Assembly (NCBI GenBank): GCA_016285075.1
Contig: JAEEQB010000041.1
Location: 1 to 44,014, forward strand
Direction: 5' to 3'
Length of the DNA stretch: 44,014 nucleotides
DNA from: Prevotella sp.
GTDB taxonomy: Bacteria; Bacteroidota; Bacteroidia; Bacteroidales; Bacteroidaceae
In this document: piece by piece, positions 9,926 to 16,488 of the stretch
Layout of the letters: the number at the start of each line of letters is the position of its first letter
Numbering within the stretch: the stretch's first letter is position 1
Notes under the pieces: model-generated
Databases searched by the model: none
What the model was told of the DNA's origin: nothing
What the model saw: the letters and a program-made list of their open reading frames with translations, nothing else
Translations under genes and position numbers: made by a program

Positions 9926-9945
9926 TAGTGGAAAAGCGAATAGGT

Positions 9946-12243
9946 ATGGATAAAAGAAACATTACAAGGCAGCTGATAAGCTTATCGTTTATCATTTGTC
10001 AGATATTATTAAGCGCATTGCTTACTGCTTGCAGCAGCGATAATAATTCCTCCACCTCTGCACCCGTTGAAACAGCCATTGTGGAAACGCTGAACGTGGA
10101 TGTCATCATGCCGGTCGAAGTCCGTTCCATGTGGCAACCAGCCATCGATTTGGCTATAGCCAATATCGAAGCCGCCCAGAAGAACCTTCCAAGAAAGGTG
10201 AGGCTGAACCTGCGCTATCACGACGAGGGTGCTCCCGACTTAGAGCAGACAGTCTATTCGCTGTGCTATCCCCAAGAGGGTGACGACACCTGCCATCTGA
10301 TACTCGGTCCTTACAGGTCGTCCATGGCAGAGATGGTTCTGGCCAACGCCGCACAGCGGCGAGTGCCAGTGATGATGCCTGATGTGACAAGCGACGAGGT
10401 ACAGCGTATCTTGGACAACAAACCGTATGCATGGTTCATGACCGAGAGCGATGTGACAGCCTGCGAAGCCTTCATGAACCTGGGATCCTCAATCAATATA
10501 CGCAATGCGGCACTTATCTACAGTAACGACCGCTACGGCAGCTCGTTCAGAAACTGGTTCGGATACATGGCTACTGAGTTCGACATCTCCGTGAACCCAA
10601 ATTTCCTGCATTCCTACATACCGGGACAGGACATGACTGCCAGCTTTCAGCAGATAGAAAAGGCTGCCGCCGACAAGGGAGAATCCTACATGGTGCTCAT
10701 CGCCGTAAGCAGCGACAATGATTACAAGCAGCTTATCAAACAAGCCATTGCTGCCCGCGAGCGGATGGGCATCCTTGACCCATCGGCATCGCTTGTTACC
10801 TACTTCGTGAGCGACGTGGGTGACTCGCCTGTCGTGTGCAGTGCCGGGTTGCCGCTCTATGGCCTCAGCCCAGCTGCAGCCACCATGAGTGGATTCGACA
10901 CTTACTACTATTCACTCAACAAGGAGAATGCCCCGAATGGTGCAGCTCAGGTATATGATGCCCTGATGATAGCTGCTCTCGGTGCTGCCAAACGTGCAGG
11001 TAACCCGTCGGGGCCTGACCAGCTGATACTCGACGGTGAGAAAGTGGAATACAGCGATAAGCCTTACGGCCCGAACCTCTCCGACTGGATGCGGGCACTG
11101 GTGGCAGACAAGAGCGGTACGGTCACCACGTGGACCGTCGACGGACTGAACAAGGCCTTCAGACTGCTGAGCCAAGGCCAGAATCCGAACCTGACGGGTG
11201 CGACGGGCAAGTTGCTGTTCGATGCGAAGATGCATAACACCATCCTGCAGACCACCTACTGGTTCTGGATGACCTATGGAAAGGGTGAACGCTTGCCGCT
11301 CATCAATTTTTCTACCCATGGCGATGACGGACAGGTGGCCACACTGCCCATTTGGGAATGGCAGAAGCGGAACCGACAGGACTTTGAGGATGTTTATGTC
11401 GATCATGACCTGCCCGACGTCAAGGATTACTGGGCACTGCTCATCACTCCCTCCACCACCTGGTTCAACTACCGCCATCAAGCTGACATACTTGCCATTT
11501 ATCAGACATTGCGTCGCCACGGCTATGATGACGACCACATCGTGCTGATCTGTGAGGACAACCTGGCAAATGCGCCTGAGAACAAGTATCCGGGAAAGGT
11601 CTATGTGGATAATCCACTCACGCCCGAAAGCCCTTACAGCGATGATGACGACATGCGCAAGAATGCCGTTGTCGACTACCACTTCACTGATTTGCAGATG
11701 GACGACATACGCAAGATTATTCTCGGCGACACCGATGGAGGCCGTCTGCCCCATGTGTTGCATACCACCGCAGAGAGCAACCTGTTCATCTTCTGGAGCG
11801 GACACGGTGCCAACGGTAGGGGCATGTGTTGGAGTGACGGTTCTGGCAGTGAGGTGTTCACCGGTGAACGGATGCGTGGCATCCTCAAAGAGCTGAACGA
11901 CCGCGATGGCTATCGCCGTTGTATGCTTGCCATCGAGACCTGCTTCAGCGGGCTCATCGGAGAGGCCATCGTGGGACTGCCCGACATGGTGGCTATCACA
12001 GCCGCAAATACTGTGGAACCTTCGAAGGCAGACGTACATAATCCTGTGCTCGGCGTGTTCCTCAGCAATGCATTCACACGCACCTTCCGTATCACCATCA
12101 ACAACAATCCCAACGTGACCCTGCGCGACCTCTTCTATCATTTGGCTCGCACCACAACAGGTAGTCATGTGACTCTTTACAACGATAACAACTACGGCTC
12201 GGTTTACACCCTCAATACTGGTGACTATTTCCCGGAACAATGA
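9946..12243 (+). CDS. Lipoprotein fusing a type 1 periplasmic-binding domain to a legumain-like (C13) cysteine peptidase
   Basis: An ATG at 9877 is in frame but lies inside the previous gene. The ATG at 9946 is chosen because a signal peptide with lipobox LLTAC starts there, giving 765 residues. Residues about 40-480 have a type 1 periplasmic binding (amino-acid/ANF receptor-like) layout: LNVDVIMPVE first strand, LILGPYRSS, VPVMMPDVTSDE, AALIYSNDRYG and GFDTYYYS. Residues about 495-720 match the legumain/GPI8 family. NYRHQADILAIYQTLRRHG begins at residue 508, NLANAPENKYPG follows, the catalytic His is H620 in WSGHG, and the nucleophile is C666 in IETCFSG. Legumains cut or transpeptidate after Asn or Asp. 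The fusion implies ligand-controlled proteolysis in the periplasm or at the surface. Its stop overlaps the next start (ATGA). Confidence 0.88.
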   Translation: MDKRNITRQLISLSFIICQILLSALLTACSSDNNSSTSAPVETAIVETLNVDVIMPVEVRSMWQPAIDLAIANIEAAQKNLPRKVRLNLRYHDEGAPDLEQTVYSLCYPQEGDDTCHLILGPYRSSMAEMVLANAAQRRVPVMMPDVTSDEVQRILDNKPYAWFMTESDVTACEAFMNLGSSINIRNAALIYSNDRYGSSFRNWFGYMATEFDISVNPNFLHSYIPGQDMTASFQQIEKAAADKGESYMVLIAVSSDNDYKQLIKQAIAARERMGILDPSASLVTYFVSDVGDSPVVCSAGLPLYGLSPAAATMSGFDTYYYSLNKENAPNGAAQVYDALMIAALGAAKRAGNPSGPDQLILDGEKVEYSDKPYGPNLSDWMRALVADKSGTVTTWTVDGLNKAFRLLSQGQNPNLTGATGKLLFDAKMHNTILQTTYWFWMTYGKGERLPLINFSTHGDDGQVATLPIWEWQKRNRQDFEDVYVDHDLPDVKDYWALLITPSTTWFNYRHQADILAIYQTLRRHGYDDDHIVLICEDNLANAPENKYPGKVYVDNPLTPESPYSDDDDMRKNAVVDYHFTDLQMDDIRKIILGDTDGGRLPHVLHTTAESNLFIFWSGHGANGRGMCWSDGSGSEVFTGERMRGILKELNDRDGYRRCMLAIETCFSGLIGEAIVGLPDMVAITAANTVEPSKADVHNPVLGVFLSNAFTRTFRITINNNPNVTLRDLFYHLARTTTGSHVTLYNDNNYGSVYTLNTGDYFPEQ

Positions 12244-12713
12244 AACAGAAGGCGTGTCAAGATTACTTGGACATGTCGGAAGGTAACGAGGAAATGGTTT
12301 TGGTTCAGAATGTCATAGAAAAGGATTTCCCTAGTGCTGGCCTTGATAATTCTAAGAGTCCTGAAGAAAAGCTAGAAGTCCACATAAAACTACAGCCATC
12401 TCATCATTATTGTATTCAGAGCAAGACGTTTTGCAATTGCAGATACAGGATTGAAGAAAATGAGGAGGGCTATTTCATACGCAATGTAAGGAATGGAAAG
12501 ATGAACTCTATGGGCAAATTTTCATCTCACACTACAGGCTCTATTCAGTTCCGTAAACTGGATGGTAATAAGTATATGATAGTAAGAATTTTTCCCAGGG
12601 CGAAAGGGATAAAGGGCAAAGAAATCATTATAGGCTTCATTTCCCAAGAAGGAAAATTAGTTAAATTCACTTCTCTCGACAAGTCTATCATGGACAAGAA
12701 TGTGAGTATTTGA
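12240..12713 (+). CDS. Small protein of unknown function coupled to the legumain-like gene
   Basis: This 157-residue protein has no signal peptide or membrane segment. Its ATG overlaps the TGA of the peptidase gene (ATGA), so translation is probably coupled. By eye it is more AT-rich than the genes before it. The N-terminus is acidic. The centre has a Cys/His-containing stretch (HHYCIQSKTFCNCRYRI, residues about 53-69) and the rest is Lys-rich with alternating strands (KYMIVRIFPRAKGIKGKEIIIGFI). I recognise no family. Because it lacks an export signal while all its upstream partners are lipoproteins, it would act in the cytoplasm if the start is right. It could be a chaperone or regulator, or a recent insertion that happens to be in the operon. 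Confidence 0.65.
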   Translation: MKQKACQDYLDMSEGNEEMVLVQNVIEKDFPSAGLDNSKSPEEKLEVHIKLQPSHHYCIQSKTFCNCRYRIEENEEGYFIRNVRNGKMNSMGKFSSHTTGSIQFRKLDGNKYMIVRIFPRAKGIKGKEIIIGFISQEGKLVKFTSLDKSIMDKNVSI

Positions 12714-12732
12714 TAGAAAAATCGATTAATAG

Positions 12733-12763
12733 TTGTATTATTCCGAATAAGTTTGTATCTTTG
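12733..12763 (+). promoter_or_regulatory. Bacteroidota promoter for the two-gene cassette
   Basis: A TTG at 12733-12735 (-33 element) and TATCTTTG at 12756-12763 (-7 element, consensus TAnnTTTG) are separated by 20 bp, the usual spacing. Transcription would start a few bases downstream, about 20 bp before the ATG at 12789. The promoter also excludes the in-frame TTG at 12753 as a start. Confidence 0.75.
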
Positions 12764-12788
12764 CAGCCAACAATATAGATATAAAACG

Positions 12789-13211
12789 ATGTTAACACCT
12801 TATAAAATTAATGCCTATTACGAGGAATTCAAACCAGAATGGGCTTGCGAAATGCCTGTAGGCTGTCCACCTGAGGATGTATTAGTCCCCAGCGAGCATC
12901 CGTTTTTCCGGTTGGCAAGTCAAATAGGTTCTTATACGGCAGATGATTTTAAATCTTACGCTGAGGCAGATCCTCAACGAAATTGGGGTGAAAAGCTCCC
13001 ATTGGCAGTAGGATTGTCACTTATTGACAATGAGGTCAAAGCTCGTAAGTATTTGAAGCTTCCATGGTTCCGCCAGTTCAAGGGTATCATATCACTAACA
13101 CTTAATCCGAATGACGGTGTGGTGAAACAGACGGGTGTACATCTTTCCCACTATACATGGTGGAGGACAAAATCGTTCCAATTGTCAAACTTAACAATGC
13201 TGCAGTTATGA
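12789..13211 (+). CDS. Conserved-looking protein of unknown function, first gene of a two-gene cassette
   Basis: The start at ATG 12789 was chosen because the promoter -7 element ends at 12763. The product has 140 residues, is soluble, and has no signal peptide. It contains ordered motifs that look conserved (PEWACEMPVGCPPEDVLVP, HPFFRLA, then a Trp-Trp-Arg-Thr-Lys near the end), but I cannot name the family. Base composition is AT-rich compared with the MACPF operon. The last codon overlaps the next ATG, and together with the shared promoter this marks a two-gene transcription unit. Such small coupled pairs in accessory regions are often toxin-antitoxin or defence modules; here that is only a hypothesis. 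Confidence 0.65.
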   Translation: MLTPYKINAYYEEFKPEWACEMPVGCPPEDVLVPSEHPFFRLASQIGSYTADDFKSYAEADPQRNWGEKLPLAVGLSLIDNEVKARKYLKLPWFRQFKGIISLTLNPNDGVVKQTGVHLSHYTWWRTKSFQLSNLTMLQL

Positions 13212-13699
13212 GACCTCTTACACTGATTAATACGCTAGAATATTATGATGTACCACAAATTTTGGTGGCATCTGACGCAACAGGCACCAACTATCTCTGT
13301 ACGTTGTATAAGAGTAATACGGAGAGTGGTTATCTCTATCTGGGAGTTCAAATTTCTGAGCCTCGGATAATGGCTTTTATAGGTGGACAGCTTGACCTTC
13401 GTGATGCATATGTTCATCCTGAAGTTGAGAATGCATTGTATGTTGTAACTGCCAAGCAGGAGGTGCTGACGGCAACTACTCTCTTGCAACCACAGGACCT
13501 TACTGAGGATATGCTGCCCGAAGCTGGATATTTTTATGATGCATCCGACTTGGCTGATGAGACTGAACCCCAGACTGATACCTATCGTTTGGAAGTGCCG
13601 GCTCACGACCGTATCACATTCTCAACTCTTATCAGCCGCATGGGGTGGCGCGCGTTATCTTTGCATAATGAGTTGAAAGGAAAAGTTGCATTTTTTTGA
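13208..13699 (+). CDS. Protein of unknown function, second gene of the cassette
   Basis: The frame is open from 13157, but the ATG at 13208 overlaps the preceding TGA (ATGA) and is the likelier start, giving 163 residues. The sequence is soluble and mixed alpha/beta: LEYYDVPQILVASDATGTNYLCTLY near the start reads as paired strands, and a second half is rich in acidic residues (DLADETEPQTDTY). The tail (MGWRALSLHNELKGKVAFF) ends on a run of seven T bases, which could reflect truncation of a longer protein. I do not recognise the family with confidence. It is probably expressed only together with the gene before it. Confidence 0.6.
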   Translation: MRPLTLINTLEYYDVPQILVASDATGTNYLCTLYKSNTESGYLYLGVQISEPRIMAFIGGQLDLRDAYVHPEVENALYVVTAKQEVLTATTLLQPQDLTEDMLPEAGYFYDASDLADETEPQTDTYRLEVPAHDRITFSTLISRMGWRALSLHNELKGKVAFF

Positions 13700-13707
13700 C
13701 CCAGAAC

Positions 13708-13763
13708 ACTAACCCCACATCATCCTACCTGCTCCCACTTTCGAAAAAGGCAGTGGGGTTAGT
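13708..13763. repeat. Perfect 11-bp inverted repeat with 34-bp loop
   Basis: ACTAACCCCAC at 13708-13718 is repeated in reverse complement at 13753-13763. It lies just after the stop at 13699. No T-tract follows the second arm, so it is not a canonical terminator. It could be a site-specific recombination or protein-binding site, or an RNA 3' end structure for the cassette. The loop contains CCCACT, which can pair with part of the second arm, giving an alternative fold. Confidence 0.6.
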
Positions 13764-13845
13764 ATAACAAACTAATAATCAGTAGATTAGGCAAAATTGA
13801 AAATTTTCGGAAAATAGTCGTAAATACAAAACTGGATTTAGAATC

Positions 13846-13891
13846 TTTGCCAACGGAAATCAGAAATGACGACCGTTGGCAAATTTTTTTT
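13846..13891 (+). terminator. Rho-independent terminator
   Basis: The arms TTTGCCAACGG (13846-13856) and CCGTTGGCAAA (13873-13883) are perfect complements with a 16-nt loop, and eight T residues follow (13884-13891). It would stop transcription coming from the two-gene cassette or from upstream. Confidence 0.7.
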
Positions 13892-13893
13892 GT

Positions 13894-13980
13894 GATGGTC
13901 TGGTAGAGAAGGTGGATGAGTTTGTGGAGAACGGCACCACCAAGGCTAAGTACAGGAAAACCGGGGCTGTGATGATTTGA
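13894..13980 (+). pseudogene. Possible 3' remnant of a coding sequence
   Basis: In one frame 13894-13980 encodes 28 residues (starting DGLVEKVDEFVENG and ending KYRKTGAVMI) before a TGA. The Lys/Arg/Glu mix looks protein-like and no start codon or ribosome site is near. It could be the tail of a gene cut by the rearrangement that placed the terminator just upstream. I cannot name the parent gene, and chance coding is possible. Confidence 0.25.
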
Positions 13981-14153
13981 CGTTGGCTGCGCCTTCGTCT
14001 CTCACGACTCGGCCATCCAAATGAGTTTGGCGGCTCTCGCTGCTCAATCCGTTGGCTGCGGGCAGGGCTTCGTCCCTGCCAACGCAGTTCTTCGACTAGC
14101 GAAGCGGCAAAGCCGATTACTTGCTTAGGCAAGCGACCATAGGTCGGAGCGAC
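13981..14153. repeat. Array of short GC-rich hairpins (REP-like element)
   Basis: The stretch contains successive short stems: GGCAGGG/CCCTGCC, CTTCG/CGAAG, CGGC/GCCG, TTGC/GCAA and CGACC/GGTCG, each with a loop of 3-6 nt. Before these lies CTCGGCCATC followed by GGCGGCTCTCGCT. The modules AAGCGACC..AGGTCG and GGCTCTCGCT recur in the coding sequence of the M15 gene (14271-14367), so a repeat family is present. With the terminator and tandem repeat it fills most of the gene-free stretch 13700-14210. Confidence 0.6.
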
Positions 14154-14185
14154 GCAGTTACGCAGTTACGCAGTTACGCAGTTGC
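14154..14185. repeat. 8-bp tandem repeat, four copies
   Basis: GCAGTTAC is repeated three times from 14154 to 14177, and a fourth copy (GCAGTTGC) has one change. The repeat ends 25 bp before the ATG of the M15 gene, so changes in copy number would alter the distance between upstream signals and the gene. Confidence 0.8.
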
Positions 14186-14210
14186 ATAAGTTTTTTTAGA
14201 AACGAGAAAT

Positions 14211-14795
14211 ATGAAGGAAAAGGTAGAAATCAACAAGCAGGCACGACTCAGCGAGCACTTGACTTCGTCGAGTGTGGCTACGCTCGGCCATTCTTGCGTC
14301 CCTGCGGTAGCAAGCGACCAAAGGTCGAGCGCAAACGAGCTTGATGGCTCTCGCTTATCGCCACACTTTACGCTCGGAGAAATGTGCAAGACCAGTGCGA
14401 AGACGCTGGATGGAAACATCCCTTCGCACGTACATATCGAGAACTTGAAGCGCCTCTGCGGCTGCTTGGAGATGCTTCGCAGTGAGTGGAACAAGTGTTA
14501 TGGCGAGGGTGATATCCCAATAGTCATCAACTCGGGCTATCGCTCTGAGGCAGTGAACAAGGCCGTAGGCGGTGTCTCTGGCTCGAACCATCTGACCGGC
14601 TGCGCCGCTGACATCCGCGTGGCAGGCATGGAGCAACTCATCCGCTACGCCACCATCCTGCTCGACATCAGCGACGAGAGCCAGGAGGACTTCGACGAAC
14701 TGCTCATAGAACGTTCGCCCAAGGGCACCTACTGGCTTCACTTCGCAGTAAGACCGTCGGGAAACAGACGGAAGATCTGCCTGATACAGACGTGA
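14211..14795 (+). CDS. M15-family (D-Ala-D-Ala carboxypeptidase-type) peptidase with N-terminal palindromic insert
   Basis: This 194-residue protein carries the zinc-peptidase motifs of family M15: SNHLTGCAAD with H127 and D134 as metal ligands, and YWLHF with H177. Members cleave D-Ala-containing cross-bridges or stems in peptidoglycan and often come from phage lysis cassettes. There is no signal peptide, which fits a lysin-like or cytosolic enzyme. Residues about 17-53 are low-complexity Ser/Ala and are encoded by a palindromic element. RLSEHLT (residues 12-18) and RLSPHFT (48-54) look like a duplicated flank, so the ancestral protein probably ran straight from RLS to HFTLGEM. The catalytic core is intact. 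Only 45 bp separate it from the convergent FadL gene. Confidence 0.82.
   Translation: MKEKVEINKQARLSEHLTSSSVATLGHSCVPAVASDQRSSANELDGSRLSPHFTLGEMCKTSAKTLDGNIPSHVHIENLKRLCGCLEMLRSEWNKCYGEGDIPIVINSGYRSEAVNKAVGGVSGSNHLTGCAADIRVAGMEQLIRYATILLDISDESQEDFDELLIERSPKGTYWLHFAVRPSGNRRKICLIQT
14271..14367. repeat. Palindromic element inserted in frame in the M15 gene
   Basis: AGTGTGGC at 14271-14278 is the reverse complement of GCCACACT at 14360-14367. Inside, CGCTCGGCCAT and the complement of ATGGCTCTCGCT form a second imperfect arm pair, and CGACC AAA GGTCG is a hairpin. The hairpin and the GGCTCTCGCT module match the hairpin array just upstream (13981-14153). Confidence 0.6.
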
Positions 14796-14840
14796 TGAGC
14801 CCCGCACAGGATCTACAGCCCGAGGGGGCAGGACCATGGC

Positions 14841-16163
14841 TTAGAACTTGTAGTCCACGCCCACGCCAATGACATTGTTGGTGCGGCTGTAGATCTCCTG
14901 TGGGGAAGTAGTTGTAGGCTGTTTGGTGTAGTCGCTGTAGATGGTGCAGAAGTAGCTCACGTTCAGGCGCATCTTGTCGTTGATGTTCCATGCGCCGCCC
15001 AGTCCCACACTGTAGCTGTCGCAAGCGAAGGAGGTGTCTTTCTGGTACTCATCGCTCAGACCGTAGTCAGTACGCTGCCCACCACAACTGACGGTGAATT
15101 TGTCGTTGATGTCGTATTCTATACCTGCCAGGATCTCGTGCGTTCCACCTGTCAAGTCGTTCTGGCGGTTGCCTGCCATCTTTGCGTTCTTGTCGTCGAA
15201 GAAATGGTATTCCAGGGCTGCACGCAGTTTGGGGGAGATCTCATATCCTGCAGCTATGGCCAACAGGGCAGGCATGTCGTAACGGGTCATGGCACCGTCC
15301 TCGTACGGAGTCGTCTCGTTGCCCAGTGTTGAAGCGATGGTCTGCAGTACGGCGGGGCTGTTGGCGGCAAGGTAAGCCATGAGGTTAGTGCCTATGCTGG
15401 CGTCCAGCTTGTTGGTGCTGTTCTCGGTGTTGATCTTGGTGCGGAACTCATAGCGGGCGGCTACGGTAATGGGCCCCTGATGAAAGTCGAGGCTCACGAT
15501 GGGTGCAAAGCCCCAGGCACGTTGGTCTACATCGAGCTCCAGTGATGCCAGGGAACCGAACATGCGGTGTTGATCGGCAATGACGTGACCTTGGTAGTAG
15601 CCGTCATAATAATTTGCCCGCACACCTACTGCCGCCGACAGGAAATCGGTGATGCGGTAAGTGAAGTTCAGCTGCCCGCCATAGATATACTGCTTGCCTT
15701 TCATCTTCGAGTCGAGCTTATACTGCTCGGGAGTGATGCCGTTGGCTGAGAGCAGGCCTGCCAGCTTTTCGTTGAACATGGGCACGCCGTTGTCGTATTT
15801 CACAAAACCTCCGCTACCCACGATGCCAATCATGGAGGACAGCGCCCAGCGGTCCTTCTTGTACGAGGCAAACAGGGCAGGGACGATGGGTGCCGAGGCC
15901 TTGCCGTTGTATTTGGCTGAAGGGGTCTCGATGTCTCGGTTCTGCCAAGGCTTCTGGAAGTCTATCGACATCTGGAAGCCATCATAGCCCCAGGCGAGTC
16001 CTGCAGGGTTGGAGTAGGCGGCATCGATTTCGGTCGAAGCTCCCCGTGCAAACATACGGTCAAAAGCAATGTGATAGTTGGTGTTGGTCATCAGTCCACC
16101 AGCGTTTGTGGTGACAGAAAGGCAGAACAACAATGTTGCCAGTGTGAAAATTCTCTTTATCAT
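14841..16163 (-). CDS. OmpP1/FadL-family outer-membrane transport protein
   Basis: This 440-residue outer-membrane beta-barrel has a Sec signal peptide (MIKRIFTLATLLFCLSVTTNA). The open frame extends to a TTG at 16175, but ATG 16163 gives the better signal peptide start. After cleavage the sequence has the FadL-like order: an N-terminal plug with AYSNPAGLAWG, then repeated amphipathic strands ending GVGVDYKF with a terminal Phe, the usual signal for barrel insertion. Family members import hydrophobic compounds such as long-chain fatty acids; the actual substrate is unknown. The gene is monocistronic with a promoter -7 element at 16192-16199. Confidence 0.85.
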   Translation of the reverse strand: MIKRIFTLATLLFCLSVTTNAGGLMTNTNYHIAFDRMFARGASTEIDAAYSNPAGLAWGYDGFQMSIDFQKPWQNRDIETPSAKYNGKASAPIVPALFASYKKDRWALSSMIGIVGSGGFVKYDNGVPMFNEKLAGLLSANGITPEQYKLDSKMKGKQYIYGGQLNFTYRITDFLSAAVGVRANYYDGYYQGHVIADQHRMFGSLASLELDVDQRAWGFAPIVSLDFHQGPITVAARYEFRTKINTENSTNKLDASIGTNLMAYLAANSPAVLQTIASTLGNETTPYEDGAMTRYDMPALLAIAAGYEISPKLRAALEYHFFDDKNAKMAGNRQNDLTGGTHEILAGIEYDINDKFTVSCGGQRTDYGLSDEYQKDTSFACDSYSVGLGGAWNINDKMRLNVSYFCTIYSDYTKQPTTTSPQEIYSRTNNVIGVGVDYKF

Positions 16164-16191
16164 TTTGATGGTCAATTAATTTAATCGCCTG

Positions 16192-16199
16192 CAAAGGTA
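16192..16199 (-). promoter_or_regulatory. -7 promoter element of the FadL-like gene
   Basis: On the minus strand this reads TACCTTTG, matching TAnnTTTG. A TTG lies 23 bp upstream, slightly longer than ideal. The element is about 28 bp from the ATG at 16163. Confidence 0.6.
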
Positions 16200-16453
16200 C
16201 GAATAAAAAACCAAATAGCCGACAAAAGGGAAAGATTTTTTCCCAAAAGGAATAATAATTATGACAATAAGCAAGACTTTGAGCTTCGGTCTTCGGCATA
16301 TACCAAGGACGAGCAACGGTCTAATTAGAATAATTCTGGCATCGGACTTTACGGACTTTCTATTTGTCCTCGCTTAATCGAATTTTTCGTACCTCTGACT
16401 TTCGTCGAAGGTACTCTCGCTCGACAATAAAAACAAAAAAGCTGTTTTTTGTT
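16200..16453. other. Intergenic stretch between divergent promoters
   Basis: The gene-free stretch from 16164 to 16488 holds the two divergent promoters at its ends. Between them I see AT-rich sequence and Cys/Arg-poor frames without a plausible gene. GACTTTCGTCGAAGG followed by CTCTCGCTCGAC near 16400-16422 faintly resembles the palindromic element at 14271. I looked for a cobalamin riboswitch because the next gene is a BtuF-like protein and found none of its conserved boxes. Confidence 0.4.
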
Positions 16454-16483
16454 TTGTATTGTGCTCACTTATTCGTACCTTTG
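16454..16483 (+). promoter_or_regulatory. Promoter of the ABC binding-protein gene, probably leaderless
   Basis: TTG at 16454-16456 and TACCTTTG at 16476-16483 are 19 bp apart, a textbook Bacteroidota promoter. Only five bases separate the -7 element from the ATG at 16489, so the transcript should start at or almost at the start codon. Confidence 0.8.
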
Positions 16484-16488
16484 CACTG

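Noticed and set aside
10912..12240. 442-residue minus-strand frame opposite the legumain-fusion gene
   Set aside because: It lies fully inside a gene with clear domains and catalytic motifs, has no signal or family resemblance, and is a codon-bias shadow.
13894..13980. Identification of the small coding remnant as an HU-type DNA-binding protein
   Set aside because: HU-like proteins often precede peptidoglycan hydrolase genes in this group, but the 28 residues show no convincing match, so only a generic remnant is reported.
13860..14132. 90-residue minus-strand frame across the hairpin array
   Set aside because: Covers terminator and hairpins, is Arg/Ser-rich without pattern, and is most likely non-coding.
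16200..16453. Cobalamin riboswitch before the BtuF-like gene
   Set aside because: The conserved boxes are not present, and the promoter sits five bases before the ATG, leaving no room for a riboswitch leader.
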